Part shown: positions 33,720-45,060 of the stretch, piece after piece | Layout: each line of letters begins with the position of its first letter | Numbering within the stretch: position 1 is the stretch's first letter | Assembly (NCBI GenBank): GCA_947311845.1 | Contig: CAMZMU010000062.1 | Location: 45,900,030 to 45,964,029 of the forward strand | Reading direction: 5' to 3' | DNA from: Poa pratensis | Taxonomy: Eukaryota > Streptophyta > Magnoliopsida > Poales > Poaceae | DNA length: 64,000 nucleotides | Notes under the pieces: generated by a model | What the model was told of the DNA's origin: nothing | Databases searched by the model: none | Seen by the model: the letters and a program-made list of their open reading frames with translations, nothing else | Made by a program: the position numbers and the translations under genes

Positions 33720-34804
33720 GTAGATGTTCACGGACATGTGTCAAGCAGGCAACCTCCTTTTCCTTCGGTCGTCTGCAGGGTACTTGGTGCTGATTCTAGG
33801 GTACGTCAGGGTCAGATCCATCTAGCATGAGGCCACCTCAAAAATATATCCTCTTCTATTTGCAGGTGCAGGCTTATGTACAAATCCTTCGTTTTTCTCT
33901 GTTGCTTACTTGGATAGTATATGTTCATTCTTTTTGAAAGGAAATATACTTTTTGGAGGGAATACTACCCATAAATATATGTCCTCTCTAGCTTCTATGC
34001 AGTTTGAACATTTTACTAATGGCAACCTGTTATTGCCTACGAAAGGGCTGTGCGTCCGACGTTTCACGTTCGACTGTTGTCCGACGGTTGCACTGCATCG
34101 TTGGATATTGTTCACGGATGGTCACGGACGGTAGGTATGCAACGTCGGACATGAATCGGACGGGAAACCGTCGTACGTATAGCAGCTCTCTATTGCCTAT
34201 TAATCACTAGTGGCTCGGCCAGTGTCTTTCGTGTGTGCAATCATTACTTTATGGCATTAAATATACTGTAAAATCATAATATTATAGAGTTAGTTTTAAA
34301 TGAATTTCGGCACTGCAAATAAAACATTCCCATTGTCAACATACTGTGCACATTCTGCTTGTTGTGGTAAAATATCTAGAATACAAATGGAAATCATAAA
34401 TGTCACAAATTAGGTTGTTTTACTATTTATTGTTTAGATAGACACACAAATGTTTTCAGTTTAAGCAAATGTTTAGGATGGGATATTAACTCACTCTAAG
34501 AATCCCTATTCATGTCAAGTGGGTGAAATATTCTTGGGGAACTTCCTTGTGCATGACCTTTGTAATCCACTTACCTTCCTCTTGTTATCATCCCAGTTCA
34601 TTTTTCTCCAGTCTCTTTCTGCTATACTCTTCCATCCTTATCTTAGCCTCTTTTACCTGGACTCACCAAGAGGCTATGATTTCAATCCATGTTTGTTAAG
34701 GTGTACACGTTCTACTAATTAATCTACATTGTCTTCATACGAACAGATGACAAACATGATGTCTTTAGCCATAACTTCAATGCTAATTTTTTTGTGGTAA
34801 AAGT
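33720..34804. other. Intergenic DNA right of the CACTA element
   Basis: AT-rich, with no supported gene. A GC-richer patch at 34040-34170 has repeated GTCGGAC/GGACGG words. Confidence 0.4.
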
Positions 34805-35051
34805 TACTCCCTCTGTCCCAGTCCCAGTGCATGTGGTGCCTTCGTTTTGCATGCTCTAACTTTGACCATAAATTTGACTAATAATACATGTGATATTTAC
34901 GATAAAAATTATACCATTAGAAACTTCATTCAAATATGAACTTAGTGGTATTACTTTCGTGACATATAATCAATGTTTTGTTAGTCAAATTATTGATCAA
35001 ACTTAAATCTCGAAAAACGTGTGTGCCACTTAAATTGGGTCCGAGGGAATA
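34805..35051. mobile_element. Stowaway-like MITE
   Basis: It begins TACTCCCTCTGTCCCA and ends TGGGTCCGAGGGAATA, an inverted repeat with TA borders. The interior is AT-rich with no coding capacity. Confidence 0.65.
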
Positions 35052-35156
35052 CAAATCAATAAAACTAGGAGTCACGCGTCTTGTCGTGTCATTCTGTCTC
35101 TATCGTTATTGTGTTTTTCTTAAATGTTTGGTGGTTAAATTAGGACCCCTCTCCTG

Positions 35157-35230
35157 TAGGAGGTTCCGGACTAGAACTGGAGATCTTCAGCATGTTACGC
35201 TGACGTGCTAGCCAACTACACCACGGCACC
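35157..35230 (-). pseudogene. Degenerate tRNA-Val(AAC)-like copy
   Basis: The minus strand keeps the D-arm, the anticodon arm with AAC, and TCTCCAGTTCTAGTCCGGA. The acceptor stem no longer pairs and the T-stem has a mismatch. Confidence 0.6.
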
Positions 35231-35327
35231 TGTTTATTCATGTTGGTACCGTAATATATTTACCTGTAAATTTTTAGTTAGGCAAAAAAGAAATAACGAA
35301 AAGTAAATAAAATACGTAAAAATTACT

Positions 35328-35401
35328 TGGCATCGTCCGGACTTGAACCGGAGATGTTCAGCGTGTTAAACTGATGTGCTAGCCAACTACACCACGACAC
35401 C
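35328..35401 (-). tRNA. tRNA-Val (anticodon AAC)
   Basis: The 74-nt minus-strand cloverleaf starts GGTGTCGTGGTGTAG and ends CCGGACGATGCCA. The acceptor stem pairs with two G-U wobbles; D stem GTG/CAC; anticodon stem TCAGT/GCTGA with loop TTAACAC (anticodon AAC); T arm TCCGG-TTCAAGT-CCGGA. The internal B box GGTTCAAGTCC is close to consensus. TTTTT follows within about 10 nt, usable as a Pol III terminator. Confidence 0.75.
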
Positions 35402-35507
35402 TGTTTATTCGTACTTGTACCGTAATATATGTTTAGCAGTAAAAAAATTTGTAGGCAAAAAAGAAATAACGAAAAGTAAGTAAAAATACGGAGTACGAAA
35501 AATTATT

Positions 35508-35580
35508 TGGCATCGTCCGGACTTGAACCGGAGGTCTTCACGTGTTAAACTGACGTGCTAACCGGCTACACCAGGACACC
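35508..35580 (-). pseudogene. tRNA-Val(AAC)-like copy with a one-base deletion
   Basis: The same cloverleaf outline is seen, but the 3' side of the anticodon stem reads GTGA instead of GCTGA and the acceptor stem has a mismatch (GGTGTCC). It is probably not functional. Confidence 0.65.
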
Positions 35581-35666
35581 TGTTTAATTATTATTGGTAC
35601 TGTAATATTTTTATAATTAAATATTTACTTACGGAAAAAATAGTTCACAAAATACGAAAAAATATT

Positions 35667-35740
35667 TGGTATCGTCCGGACTTGAACCGGAGATCTTCAG
35701 CGTGTGAAACTGACGTGATAACCATCTGCACCACGACACC
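35667..35740 (-). tRNA. tRNA-Val (anticodon CAC)
   Basis: The 74-nt minus-strand cloverleaf has all four stems paired: acceptor GGTGTCG/CGATACC, D stem GTG/CAC, anticodon stem TCAGT/GCTGA, T arm TCCGG-TTCAAGT-CCGGA. The loop TTCACAC gives anticodon CAC, still valine, one base different from the neighbouring copies. TTTTTT follows about 6 nt after the end. Confidence 0.75.
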
Positions 35741-37272
35741 TGTATATTTGAAATGTTACCGTAATGTTTTTAATCAGTAAAACTTTTAGTTAGGTCAAAA
35801 AAAAAAAGAACAGTAAGCAAAATACAGGGGGCAAACATTGGCATCGATCATTCAAAAAAACAAACAAACATTGGTATCTTCAGAGGTGGAACTGGCGTCA
35901 TAACTTTATATTTCAATGGTACTGTAGCATTTTTATTAAGGAAAACTTTACTCGGCTGATTACGATGTCACCCTGAATCTCTCTTTTTCTCTTTAATCAT
36001 GCTATGAGAGACGCACACACGTGAGGGCGATGAGCATAGCTTGGCGATGGAAAACAACAAACCGTAAATCTTCCCTAATACTCCTGGGACCCCAGTAAAA
36101 GTCATGGCTTGGGCGCCTAGCCCTACTCCTCGCGCTGCTCCGCTCTTACACTCGCTCTCGCTAGCACGAGCTGATTCTTTCTATGATTAGGCTAAAAACG
36201 TGTCAAAGTCCACAGGTTAGGCCACTATAACTCGATCATGATGGTTTACTCTCTCCTTACAAAAATGATGTGTTGTTCTGTCTGTAAGCACAAAGCACCC
36301 GCTACAATTAACAGAAGGAAAATACAGTCCATGAGTGAAACGGATGAGACAAACATTACACAAAACCAAATCCTGCTATTTTCATTGAGGGATCCTAATC
36401 TGGCATGGAAATCCTCTGTCTGAAACTGCCCTAGGCTTGGGAGTTAACTTTGGTATACTAGCCTAGCAAGGTTCATCCAGTTTGTATACCTTGTCCCAAT
36501 TTGGCTGACACGTAACAAGTAGTTTATATCCTCCATCCATAGTCCATAATTGATAAACGAAAGCATAATGAATTGTTTCACCATGCAACTCTAAACATGT
36601 TCCACCTTGGTCTTTTTGGTTCTGTAGTGTACCATGTGTGTTTTGCAAGTCACATAAAAATTCTACATGACGACATAATAATGGGAGGATATGCAATGTG
36701 CATATATCATGTGTGGTACATATCTCTACATGCATGCCCCAACAAAGATGGTCACTGTTTTGCTCGAGTGGAAGAACATCAAGTAGGCCAAAGCACGATA
36801 ATCCAATGAAAACAATCCACCACAAGATTCTATGAGCTTTCGCACCAATGAAGATAGTCACTGTTGGACTTGGATTTTAAGCATGCTCGCGAATATTGGA
36901 ATTCGGAGAACAAAGCAGACGAACGTAATGACCGATGATTTAGGGGACTAATTGTCTTTACTATACTAAATGAGAACCGGTGGTGTGAGGCGGCGGTGGT
37001 GCCAAAAATAACTTTTCACGAGATATTGTTTTGCCATTTTTGCAAACGAGACTACATATGTTTTTTCTTCATAAAATGTTTCAAGACATGCAAAAGACAC
37101 AAACATGTACATTTACAAAATTAAAAAATGTTTTAACCATTTAAAATACATTTCCTGTAATAACAGCATTGCTACTGTGAGCCAAAACTGATGGGATGCG
37201 CTTTTGATGCAAGCCTCTCCTAAGATGTAGGTGCCTCCATCATGGACCACTAGCATGCCTACTCCGTCAGGA
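35741..37272. other. Intergenic region after the tRNA array
   Basis: A weak fifth remnant of the tRNA unit may lie at 35841-35930 (GGTATCTTCAGAGGTGGAACTGG). The rest is AT-rich. A 132-codon reverse frame at 36463-36861 shows no recognisable domain or splice context and is not called. The 3' UTR of the next gene on the minus strand lies just below 37273. Confidence 0.4.
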
Positions 37273-40200
37273 TCATGGGCCGGTCTCCGATGAAGCGTCA
37301 GTCTCTCTATCGCCCGTGCCAGCATTGGAAGCCTTATTGCTGTTTTCTGCAAGTGAAAAAAACGTAATAACAATTAACACATTCTCATAACAGAGATAAA
37401 AATCTAGGATTTGTTTCAGGTATAACTTGATAAGATAAAAACATGTATTCGAAATTTCGAATACAAAAAAGAACCCAAGAAAGATTAGCCAAAGGAGATA
37501 ACTTTACCCATGACGTAAGCTATTGCCTTCTTGCGGCGAATAGTCATCTCCATTACAAAAAAATGAGCATGAAACCTAGCGTCAAACAGTGTAGACCACA
37601 TAATCTGCAAGACAAATAAGCATCAACTGATAAATATCAGCATGCCAAAGGGCGCGGTGGGAGGGGTGGAGAGCTTTTAGACAATGCTCTGTATATATAT
37701 ACCTCGCGCGCTTTGACTGGCGAAGAATTCCTAATGTTATCCTCCAATTCTGTCATCTTTTGCTGGAATATGCGGTTAGATGCCCCCGCATCACCGTACG
37801 GGATGTACTTTGACGAATTGCCTTCAATGTTATTAGCCGCAAAAAAAGCATCTTCGAACAAGATGTGGCTGATTGCACACGTGCCTCCAAGAGCACGAAG
37901 AAATAAAATGATAGTAGCCTGGTCAGCCTTCCTGTGGCATGTGTCCTCGGCAACCTTAACAAATGTGGAGACATAGGTTCTAATGGTCTGCAATTTCAGG
38001 GAGAGAATTTAGTACACACGGCGTCGGCAATTTCAAAATGTGATCCAAATATCCCGGTGAAACCTAACAAGTTACCTTTCCCTCAAAAAAAAAAAGTTAC
38101 CTGCTCTATTGTTTCCAACGAAATTTCACTTGGGTGGTGAGATCTCAAACCTGCATAAGCCTTTCATTTCAGGATGGAAAAAAGAAACAATTGGTGAGTT
38201 CCGGGACAAGTGTGAAGTGTGCACACATACGCAGAAGAGATGCCAAATGTAGTTACCATGATTTTGGAAGCTAAGTCAGTAGCTTGTCCAGCACTGTAGC
38301 AAAGACCCCGTGCTAGCCGTGTGCCTTCTCCATACTACAGCATTGATCAAACAAAATTACGAAACAATGGTGCAATGCCACCGATTCTAGCGGAGGACTG
38401 GCAATAGACTTAAACAAAAGAACGTAGATTTGATACAACTGAAAAATCTGGAAGCACAGTTTCTCGTATAAATTTTATTTTCAAAATGTAACACCGATGT
38501 AAAACAATAGATTCAAAGACTCTGCAGTACTGAGCCATCTCTAACAACACATGTTATTTCTTCAGTAATAGCTTACACTATAATAATGTACTATTTTAGT
38601 ATGTATCAATTCCTTCAGAAAAAATGCCAAATTATACTACTATGCATTGACTGAATATTAGAGGTGCATTTTCATATGGATATGTAGCTTCCAGTGTTAA
38701 AACTTACGTGAGCTACTTAATTGAGTATTTAATTGTTTTTTATATATGTAGGTGCAGATTCTTGCTATAATTAGCTAGTTTCTTGGACATATATTGGCTT
38801 TTTTCCTTGAGTTATTATGTTTAATTAAGACTAGTTTCTAATATCCTAAGAAATGCTATAATCTTCAAAATTATGTGTACTGAACTAGCACTGCAAAACC
38901 ATTGGAAATGAAGAAGGGGACTAGTTTGATATTTGTTTGAGAACTAAATACTAACCAAAAAGCATGTTCCGGACTCTATCTCCTTGATGTACCCGTCAAT
39001 TGTGTTTGCCTCGTGATGGAATAACTTTTGTTCTGAAATTGTCTTCTCACATAGAAAAAAGTAAAAACATTAGAATAAGAGAAATCATAGCTGTAACACT
39101 AACAACAAATTAAGATGGTTTTGGTGTTTTTTCTTGATTTTCTCTTTTCTGATTTTGCACGTGTGGTGCAGTACAATGTTTACTCAAACAACACTAGAAC
39201 TGGGACCCATTTTTAAACGGAGAACTACCTATTAGGGGCAGGGTGAGATGTGGTTTTCAGCCCCCACCATGGTAAATCTGCCACTAGAAAAGTTTCCACC
39301 GGGTATGTGTGGCGGGACTAGGGGCGTCACAGCACTCATCATCCGGTCCCATGCATGCATGAGACCGGCAGAATTACTAGTTTCTGCTAAAGTTTGTGGT
39401 TTTCTATGGCCTAGGTTCGAGAGTTTATCTGTGCATGTAGCCTACGTAGAGTTAGAGGGATATCTGAGGCCTATATAAACTCATATGTCCTTAAGCTTTG
39501 TTCCTAAGTTAAATTTGTTGATTTCGTTGTTCTCTTGTTTTGGGTAACAAGTAGTGTGGCAACCTTGGCAGAGAAATAGCCACCCCAGTTTTTGATAACT
39601 GGTATTGTACCAGCTAGTACGGCTTGGGTACATACCTAAGATGTACTACCTCCATTCCAATGAATAAACCTCATAAACTTAGTCAAAAGTCAAACCTTAC
39701 TAAAGTTTAACCAACGATATAGAAAAATATCACTATCTATGATATACAATAAAATACATATTATGAAAATATATTTTATGGTCCATCTATTGACACTTAT
39801 TTGGTATTGTAATTATTCATACTTTTATCCAAAACATTGGTCAAACTTAGAGGTCATTGACTTTTGATTAAATTTATAAGTTTTCTTCATTGAAATGGAG
39901 GGGAGTACCAAAATTATTTTAAACATAAAATATGTCTAAATTAGGGTATTCGTATGCCACGTACTTCAATGCTTTGCTTAGGGACGAACGTCACAACACG
40001 TAGCTTTGGTCCTCATGGTTCTACCGAATAAATCTGGTCCTCTAACAGGAATTCAACCTATCTGGCGAGGAAGCGATGATGTGAAGGGGAAGAAGCATAA
40101 AGCGTCAGCTACATGAGAGGACCGTGACATATGTTTATATTACCTCCGTAAATTAAGTGACACGGATTTGTCTAGATACAAATATATCTACACACTAGAT

Positions 40201-42204
40201 ACATACGCATGTACTCCCTCCGTTCCATATTACTTGACGTTAAAATAGATGTATATAGTATTAAAATAAGTCTAGATACATCCACTTTAGTGTCAAGTAA
40301 TATGAAACGGAGGGAGTAGATAAATCAGCGTCACTTAATTTGGGACGGAGGGAGTATTAATAACTAAGACTTTGCACCTACCCGACTAGTCGCCTACCTT
40401 AAGTTTTGCAGGACTTACATAGCACCGTTGTTTTCTTTACAAGGTTTTTTTTTAATTAAAGACATAGGTTCAAAGATACAAGAAAGACTCCGCATGTGCA
40501 GGATGCACATAGCGGATAAGAAAGACGACGAAAATTTTAAAAGGCAAAAATACATAGACATACCGCCCAAATTAAGTAAAGCTACAATCCTCATAACTAT
40601 CCGTATGAATTATGCTTTGTGATTAACCGAACGATACATGATGGAATAGAAGGTATAAGGACAAACCAAGGGATCCTTCTTCTTCTTCTTCTTCTTCTTC
40701 TTCATAGGACCATGCAAAGCACGCAGTGCGGCCGAGTACTCCTTCTCAAACTTCTCCACGCTCTCACGGTAAATTCTGAGCGTCTCGCCCTGGATGAAAG
40801 AAACACCAATAAACTCTTTGAGCAAAACACGAGTTAAATAGATAATAAGCATTGGTATCCCAATTATACAGCTCCCTGCACGCACAATGGGCAGTGGCGG
40901 ACCTACAGGGTATGCCGGGTTGGCCACGGCATACCCTGCGGCCAAACTGCACGGTGTATACTCGGGTGAGCTAATGCCTAATGCATGCATGTTGCGGCCA
41001 TGCATGTCTGTACACATATGGACTGATTACCTCTGTACGTAGTTAATTATTACTGATGGGTTTTGCCCACTAATTTTCTTATGTGCTTATTATTTTATTA
41101 TTAGGATGTGGGCATTGGTCGAGCGTGTAAGCCTAAATGTACCATGTACGGAGCTGTTTTGCTACGTAGCTATTTTGCTAATGGATTTGATCTGATTAAG
41201 TATGATTAAAAATCACTCTTGTAGATCCTCATAGGGTAGGGTGTGCGTACGTGCGTTCTTAGAGGATATAGTATACGCGTGTTTGTGATCGTCTGCGTCA
41301 GTATTGTGTTTCGCAAAAAAAATCATGCCTCAAAAAAAGTTATGATGACTATTCAAATGAAATAATTAGCTATTGGCAAGTCGGACAATTCCACACTCGT
41401 TTTAGCAGCATATGTGCTAGCTACTTATATGATAAATTTTTATATGCCCTTGTTACATACTCCCTCCATTCCACAATACTCTACATCCTAGAAAGTTTAA
41501 GACAAATTAGCATTCTCCTTAATAATACTACTCAAGTATGTAAACACCCAATCCAAGTCAGATTAGCATTAATGACACCCAATAGAAAAAGAGAGAGGTT
41601 GCTTAGTTTTTTGTTGTTGCTGATTACCGAGGAGATAATTAATGTTCAGAACCTAGAATGTGGATTAATATGGAACAAAATACTAGTCCAGAATGTAGAC
41701 TATTATGAAACGGAGGGAGTATTTCGTACATATTTTGTTATTTGTTTTAATAGTGTGACCGTATTGTATAGGGTTGCAAGAACAACACCGATATTTATCT
41801 TGTGATCGTACTAGGGAAATTTATCATTTTCTTTATCTCCAAGACGAAATCGATGTTAAAACGCACTTTTTTTTGATGCGGCATACCCTTTGGTAAAATG
41901 CTAGGTCCGCCACTGACAATGGGGATAAATGAAAGAAACAAATTAAGGCGTGCTGCTTGGATTCGAATCCTCCCGCTAGAAGTTTCGTTGACCAGGTACT
42001 AGTGAATACCTCGGGAGGAACGGCATCCCCAGGGTTGGGCTCGCATGGCTGATCGGCGGCGCCCTTCTGTGAGAGGGAGATATGGCGCGGTCGGAAAGTC
42101 CTCTTCAGAGACACAAACGGAGGGCGCGTGATGGGCAGAGACCCAAGCTTAAAGCTGTAGATCACGGACGACGCCGGAGCAGGACAAGGGCTGAGGACCC
42201 CCAT
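37273..42204 (-). CDS. Unrecognised eight-exon gene, 333-residue protein
   Basis: No function is known to me. Minus-strand exons (high to low) are 42010-42204, 40667-40789, 38956-39045, 38257-38334, 38101-38160, 37703-37987, 37508-37604 and 37273-37346. Every border has GT/AG; the exons are multiples of three except the last two, which complement each other. The start is the ATG opening MGVLSPCPAPASSVIYSF; an in-frame ATG lies 20 codons earlier. The first 45 residues are Ser/Arg/Lys-rich with few acids, like an organelle transit peptide (inference). Exon 2 has YRESVEKFEKEYSAALRAL and a run of nine lysines from an AAG microsatellite. Later exons have HHEANTIDGYIKEI, YGEGTRLARGLCYSAGQATD and TFVKVAEDTCHRKADQATII, mostly helical in look, and end in a polar tail SNKASNAGTGDRETDASSE. 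The intron between exons 1 and 2 carries a hAT element. Confidence 0.6.
39644..39907. mobile_element. Stowaway-like MITE in an intron
   Basis: TACTACCTCCATTCCAATGA at the left pairs with TTGAAATGGAGGGGAGTA at the right. The inner CATAAACTTAGTCAAAAGTC is mirrored by GACTTTTGATTAAATTTATA. TA borders are present. Confidence 0.7.
40141..40356. mobile_element. Outer Stowaway MITE, split by a second MITE
   Basis: The left end TACCTCCGTAAATTAAGTGA and right end TCACTTAATTTGGGACGGAG are inverted repeats. Another complete Stowaway sits in the middle. Confidence 0.8.
40212..40318. mobile_element. Inner Stowaway MITE nested in the outer one
   Basis: Termini TACTCCCTCCGTTCCATATT and AATATGAAACGGAGGGAGTA are near-perfect inverted repeats. 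The 107-bp element folds almost end to end, with TACTTGACGTTAAA opposite TTTAGTGTCAAGTA. Confidence 0.85.
40892..41915. mobile_element. Non-autonomous hAT element in an intron
   Basis: The ends CAGTGGCGGACCTA and TAGGTCCGCCACTG are a 14-bp inverted repeat. AGGGTATGCC near the left end is repeated inverted near the right end. The flanks carry the 8-bp target duplication ACAATGGG at 40884-40891 and 41916-41923, the hAT hallmark. The 1,024 bp contain no transposase frame and host another MITE. Confidence 0.9.
41458..41721. mobile_element. Stowaway-like MITE nested in the hAT element
   Basis: TACTCCCTCCATTCCACAAT at the left and ATTATGAAACGGAGGGAGTA at the right are inverted. Inner CTCTACATCCTAGAA is mirrored by AGAATGTAGAC. 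Confidence 0.75.
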
Positions 42205-42404
42205 TGTTTGGAGGAAGAGGGTTTCCGGCCGGCCGGGAGGTAGCAGCTGCAGCTGGAGGAACACGGGCCGGCTAGGTTTCTTAATTAATTAATCAGTACT
42301 ATCTCTTTGAGAAAGTTCCCTTTAGCACGAGCCCGGCCCGCACATATACGAGGATCGTGGACAGCACAGCCAACAGTCTAGAAACTACTCGGAGCAACAG
42401 TAAA

Positions 42405-42652
42405 TACTCCCTCCATTCTAATTCCAATGAGTAAGTCGCGCGTATTTGAAGATGAACTTGTCTTTCACCAAGAATATCTCTAAATATATAAAAATCACTG
42501 GTATAAAATTAGCGTCGTTAGAAAGTGTTTTTTAATATGAATCCAACAATATTAATTTTGTACTATATAATCAAGATATTGTTGCTCAATTATTTTGATT
42601 AAAGTTAGTCTTGAGATGTGCATGCGTCTTATTTATAGGAATGAACGTAGTA
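42405..42652. mobile_element. Degenerate Stowaway-like MITE
   Basis: TACTCCCTCCATTCTAATTC at the left pairs imperfectly with TAGGAATGAACGTAGTA at the right, with TA borders and an AT-rich interior. It lies about 200 bp upstream of the eight-exon gene start. Confidence 0.5.
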
Positions 42653-42716
42653 GAAAGGATCACGATCGAGGTGGTCCAGTGGATTTCACCCAGCCGTACG
42701 ACATCTGACTTGAATC

Positions 42717-42875
42717 CTTCGTTTATAAATATAAAATGTTTTAGTTTTTGTCCACATTCACATGTGTCGACATGTATATAGACATGTTTTAATGTGTATG
42801 TACACTTATTTAGGTGTGCACCTAGTCAAAATGTGAAATAGCTAAAACATTTTATATTAAAAAACGGAGGGAGTA
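42717..42875. mobile_element. Stowaway MITE, same subfamily as 13948-14112
   Basis: The interior TTTTAGTTTTTGTCCACATT, GACATGTTTTAATGTGTATG and AGCTAAAACATTTTATATT closely match the inverted interior of the 13948 element. The right end keeps AACGGAGGGAGTA; the left end is eroded. Confidence 0.7.
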
Positions 42876-43597
42876 TATGGTTGCAACGTGGCTAACATTA
42901 TTTTCCTTGAACCCCCAGCAAATATGATCCAGTTTGTCACAACATTTAAAAAACACTTCTCTCAAGTAACTATTTTAAAAATGTATAAAACAATTCTAAC
43001 TGTTAGAAAACTGAGACATAGGTATTGATGAGGACAGACAATTATCAGGATACCTAGATTTGTCAACGAATCCGCCTATTTCACTGGCCCTGATAACCAC
43101 CAAAATAAAATAGATAGTTGTAACATGTTTTGATAAGTGATATGTATCAACCCACAACAAGATAAAAGTAAACTATCTTTTTTTAAAGCCTTACAACCGG
43201 AAATCTGCATTGGCTCGTAGGTCCAGATGATCATACTATCTGTACCACTACTCCGCCTCGTGATCCCCGAGATGCAATCGTATTGCGCAATGTATTTGCG
43301 AAGTATATCCTGGACAATGGCAGATCTCGGCCCCACGGTAGCAGGAGTTTTTCTGTACCAAGTTAACTGACGTGCTTCACGGTACAAGATCTGGGGCCGA
43401 TTTCTTGTACCGTGTCTAGCCGGTCATGTACCAACGTCTGTAGCGTCATTAATTCCTTCGACCGCTCCAACAGACAATCCCCGTCTCTTACTCCATCCTT
43501 CCCTTCTACTCCACGATCTAGTCAATTCCCAAATCGAGGTAATTCAAAACCCTAGCCCATCAACTGATCCTACAATTTCTCCAATCGGCCCACAGAC
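42876..43597. other. Intergenic region and possible leader of the GRF fragment
   Basis: No coding support. 43440-43597 is pyrimidine-rich and contains AAAACCCTAGCCC, typical of a plant leader just before the zinc-finger frame. Confidence 0.4.
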
Positions 43598-43783
43598 ATG
43601 GCATCCTCCTCCTCCTCAAGCCAGAACAACGAGAACTCCTTCCTCCACACAATCATCCCGTGCCACAAATGCGGAGAGAAGATCATCACGTTCTTTGCAA
43701 AGCGTGGCGAGAACGTCGGACATTGTTTCTACAAGTGCCGCCTTGATGATGTGAGCTGCAACTTGTATGGTCCAGCACTTTAA
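43598..43783 (+). pseudogene. GRF-type zinc-finger protein fragment
   Basis: A 61-codon frame starts MASSSSSSQNNENSF and contains IPCHKCGEKIITFFAKRGEN then GHCFYKCRLDDVSCN. This follows the GRF zinc-finger pattern (CxxCG, FYKC, C before an aromatic segment). It stops at the point where related cereal proteins continue with a tryptophan/phenylalanine-rich segment and a coiled coil. No continuing exon was found, so it is treated as a broken copy of a high-copy family. Confidence 0.55.
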
Positions 43784-44409
43784 TTTCCTGGGACTTCTGT
43801 AATACTTTAGTTGGATGATATGTAACCCTGACCATGGACAAGTTTATCAAGCTGGTACTTGAAGTCTACCCACTTATGGCCATCGCATTTATGTTCTGTT
43901 TTCTATCAACTCGTACTCCTTATGTTTCAATCTGCTTTCCTTGCAACCCCAGGTACTGTTTCAATCTGCTTTCCTTGCTAACATTTTCATGCACTACCTG
44001 CAAAAAACTTGTAGAATCCCAGGCTTCCTCTCGTATACCATTTTTCAGACTATATTTACCAAATGGCCATCAGTCCTCACGTTTATGGGGTTACTAATGA
44101 TTTAAGCCTACTTGTTTTGTCGATCAATACACTACACTATCTGGAACGACACAACAGATTCAAACTCAGGTTCTGGAATAGTACTGCTGCAATTACATAA
44201 TTATGTCTTCATTACAGCATTTTAAGAGTTCAACATACTATAGAAGTACTTAATACTTGCTTGGTGATAGCGCACCAGTCTACTTGCTACCGATTACAGC
44301 ACACTCAATATTTGGCAGTTTAATATCATCCCACCCTCCATTGAATTACAAACAAATACCCAAAATGCTTCCCAAATCTTGATCATGCCTTCTTCCTAGC
44401 ACGGTCGGT

Positions 44410-45023
44410 TCAAATGTATTTGTTCTTCGAGGGTTGGCGACATACAGGCAGTACCCATCTAGAAAATATGCTGGACCATGAAGTTTGGGAGATCCTCAGC
44501 ATTTCCTTAAGAGTCACGATCAGGTATGCCATCATCTTGCGCAAGTACTCAAGACCCTCCTGCAGTTAACAGCAAATTTAGTGTCACCCCAGCTGATTAT
44601 GGTCTTAACATGCCCAGTTAATCACACGACAAGAAACATACATTGCTCAGCATCGTCCCGAGATACATCCCATTGTACTCCCTGATGTAGTGCAGTATGT
44701 ACACCCCACTCTGCTCCCTGTACACAAACTCATCGGGCACACACTTCAAAACTGGTTAATTTGTTTTCAGCGCGTACCTTGTACAGCTAAAGTGCATCCC
44801 GGCGTTGTAGTCGAAGGTCCATGCATTCGCGCCTATTTCCCAGTTTGGCAAGTTCTCGTAGATGCGCCTTATCAGACCATGGAGAACCGGATTCGCATTC
44901 TCCTCATGCTTCGCACACATGCTCTCCTTCCCCTCAAATGTCATGGTTCACAAGGAAGAGTTTATGTTCAGGGTCAACGACATAGATTGACCAGCTTCCA
45001 AGAAACTCCAGAGGTAGCATCAG
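44410..45023 (-). pseudogene. Ulp1-like (C48) cysteine protease C-terminal fragment
   Basis: Minus-strand pieces read LMLPLEFLGSWSIYVVDPEH (with an in-frame stop soon after), ANPVLHGLIRRIYENLPNW, EQSGVYILHYIREYNGMYLG and EGLEYLRKMMAYLIVTLKEM. They follow the WSxYVVD...SGVYxLHYIREYNG pattern of Ulp1-like proteins common in cereal transposons. At least one stop or frameshift separates the pieces. The nucleophile region is not intact in one frame. Family assignment is from memory of the motif. Confidence 0.5.
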
Positions 45024-45060
45024 CTGTGAATCAATTGGATACAATCGTAAAAAAGCAAGC

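Noticed and set aside
35841..35930. Fifth tRNA-Val copy
   Set aside because: Only short scattered matches to the array unit; no cloverleaf can be drawn.
36463..36861. 132-codon reverse open frame
   Set aside because: No recognisable domain and no linked exons with matching phase.
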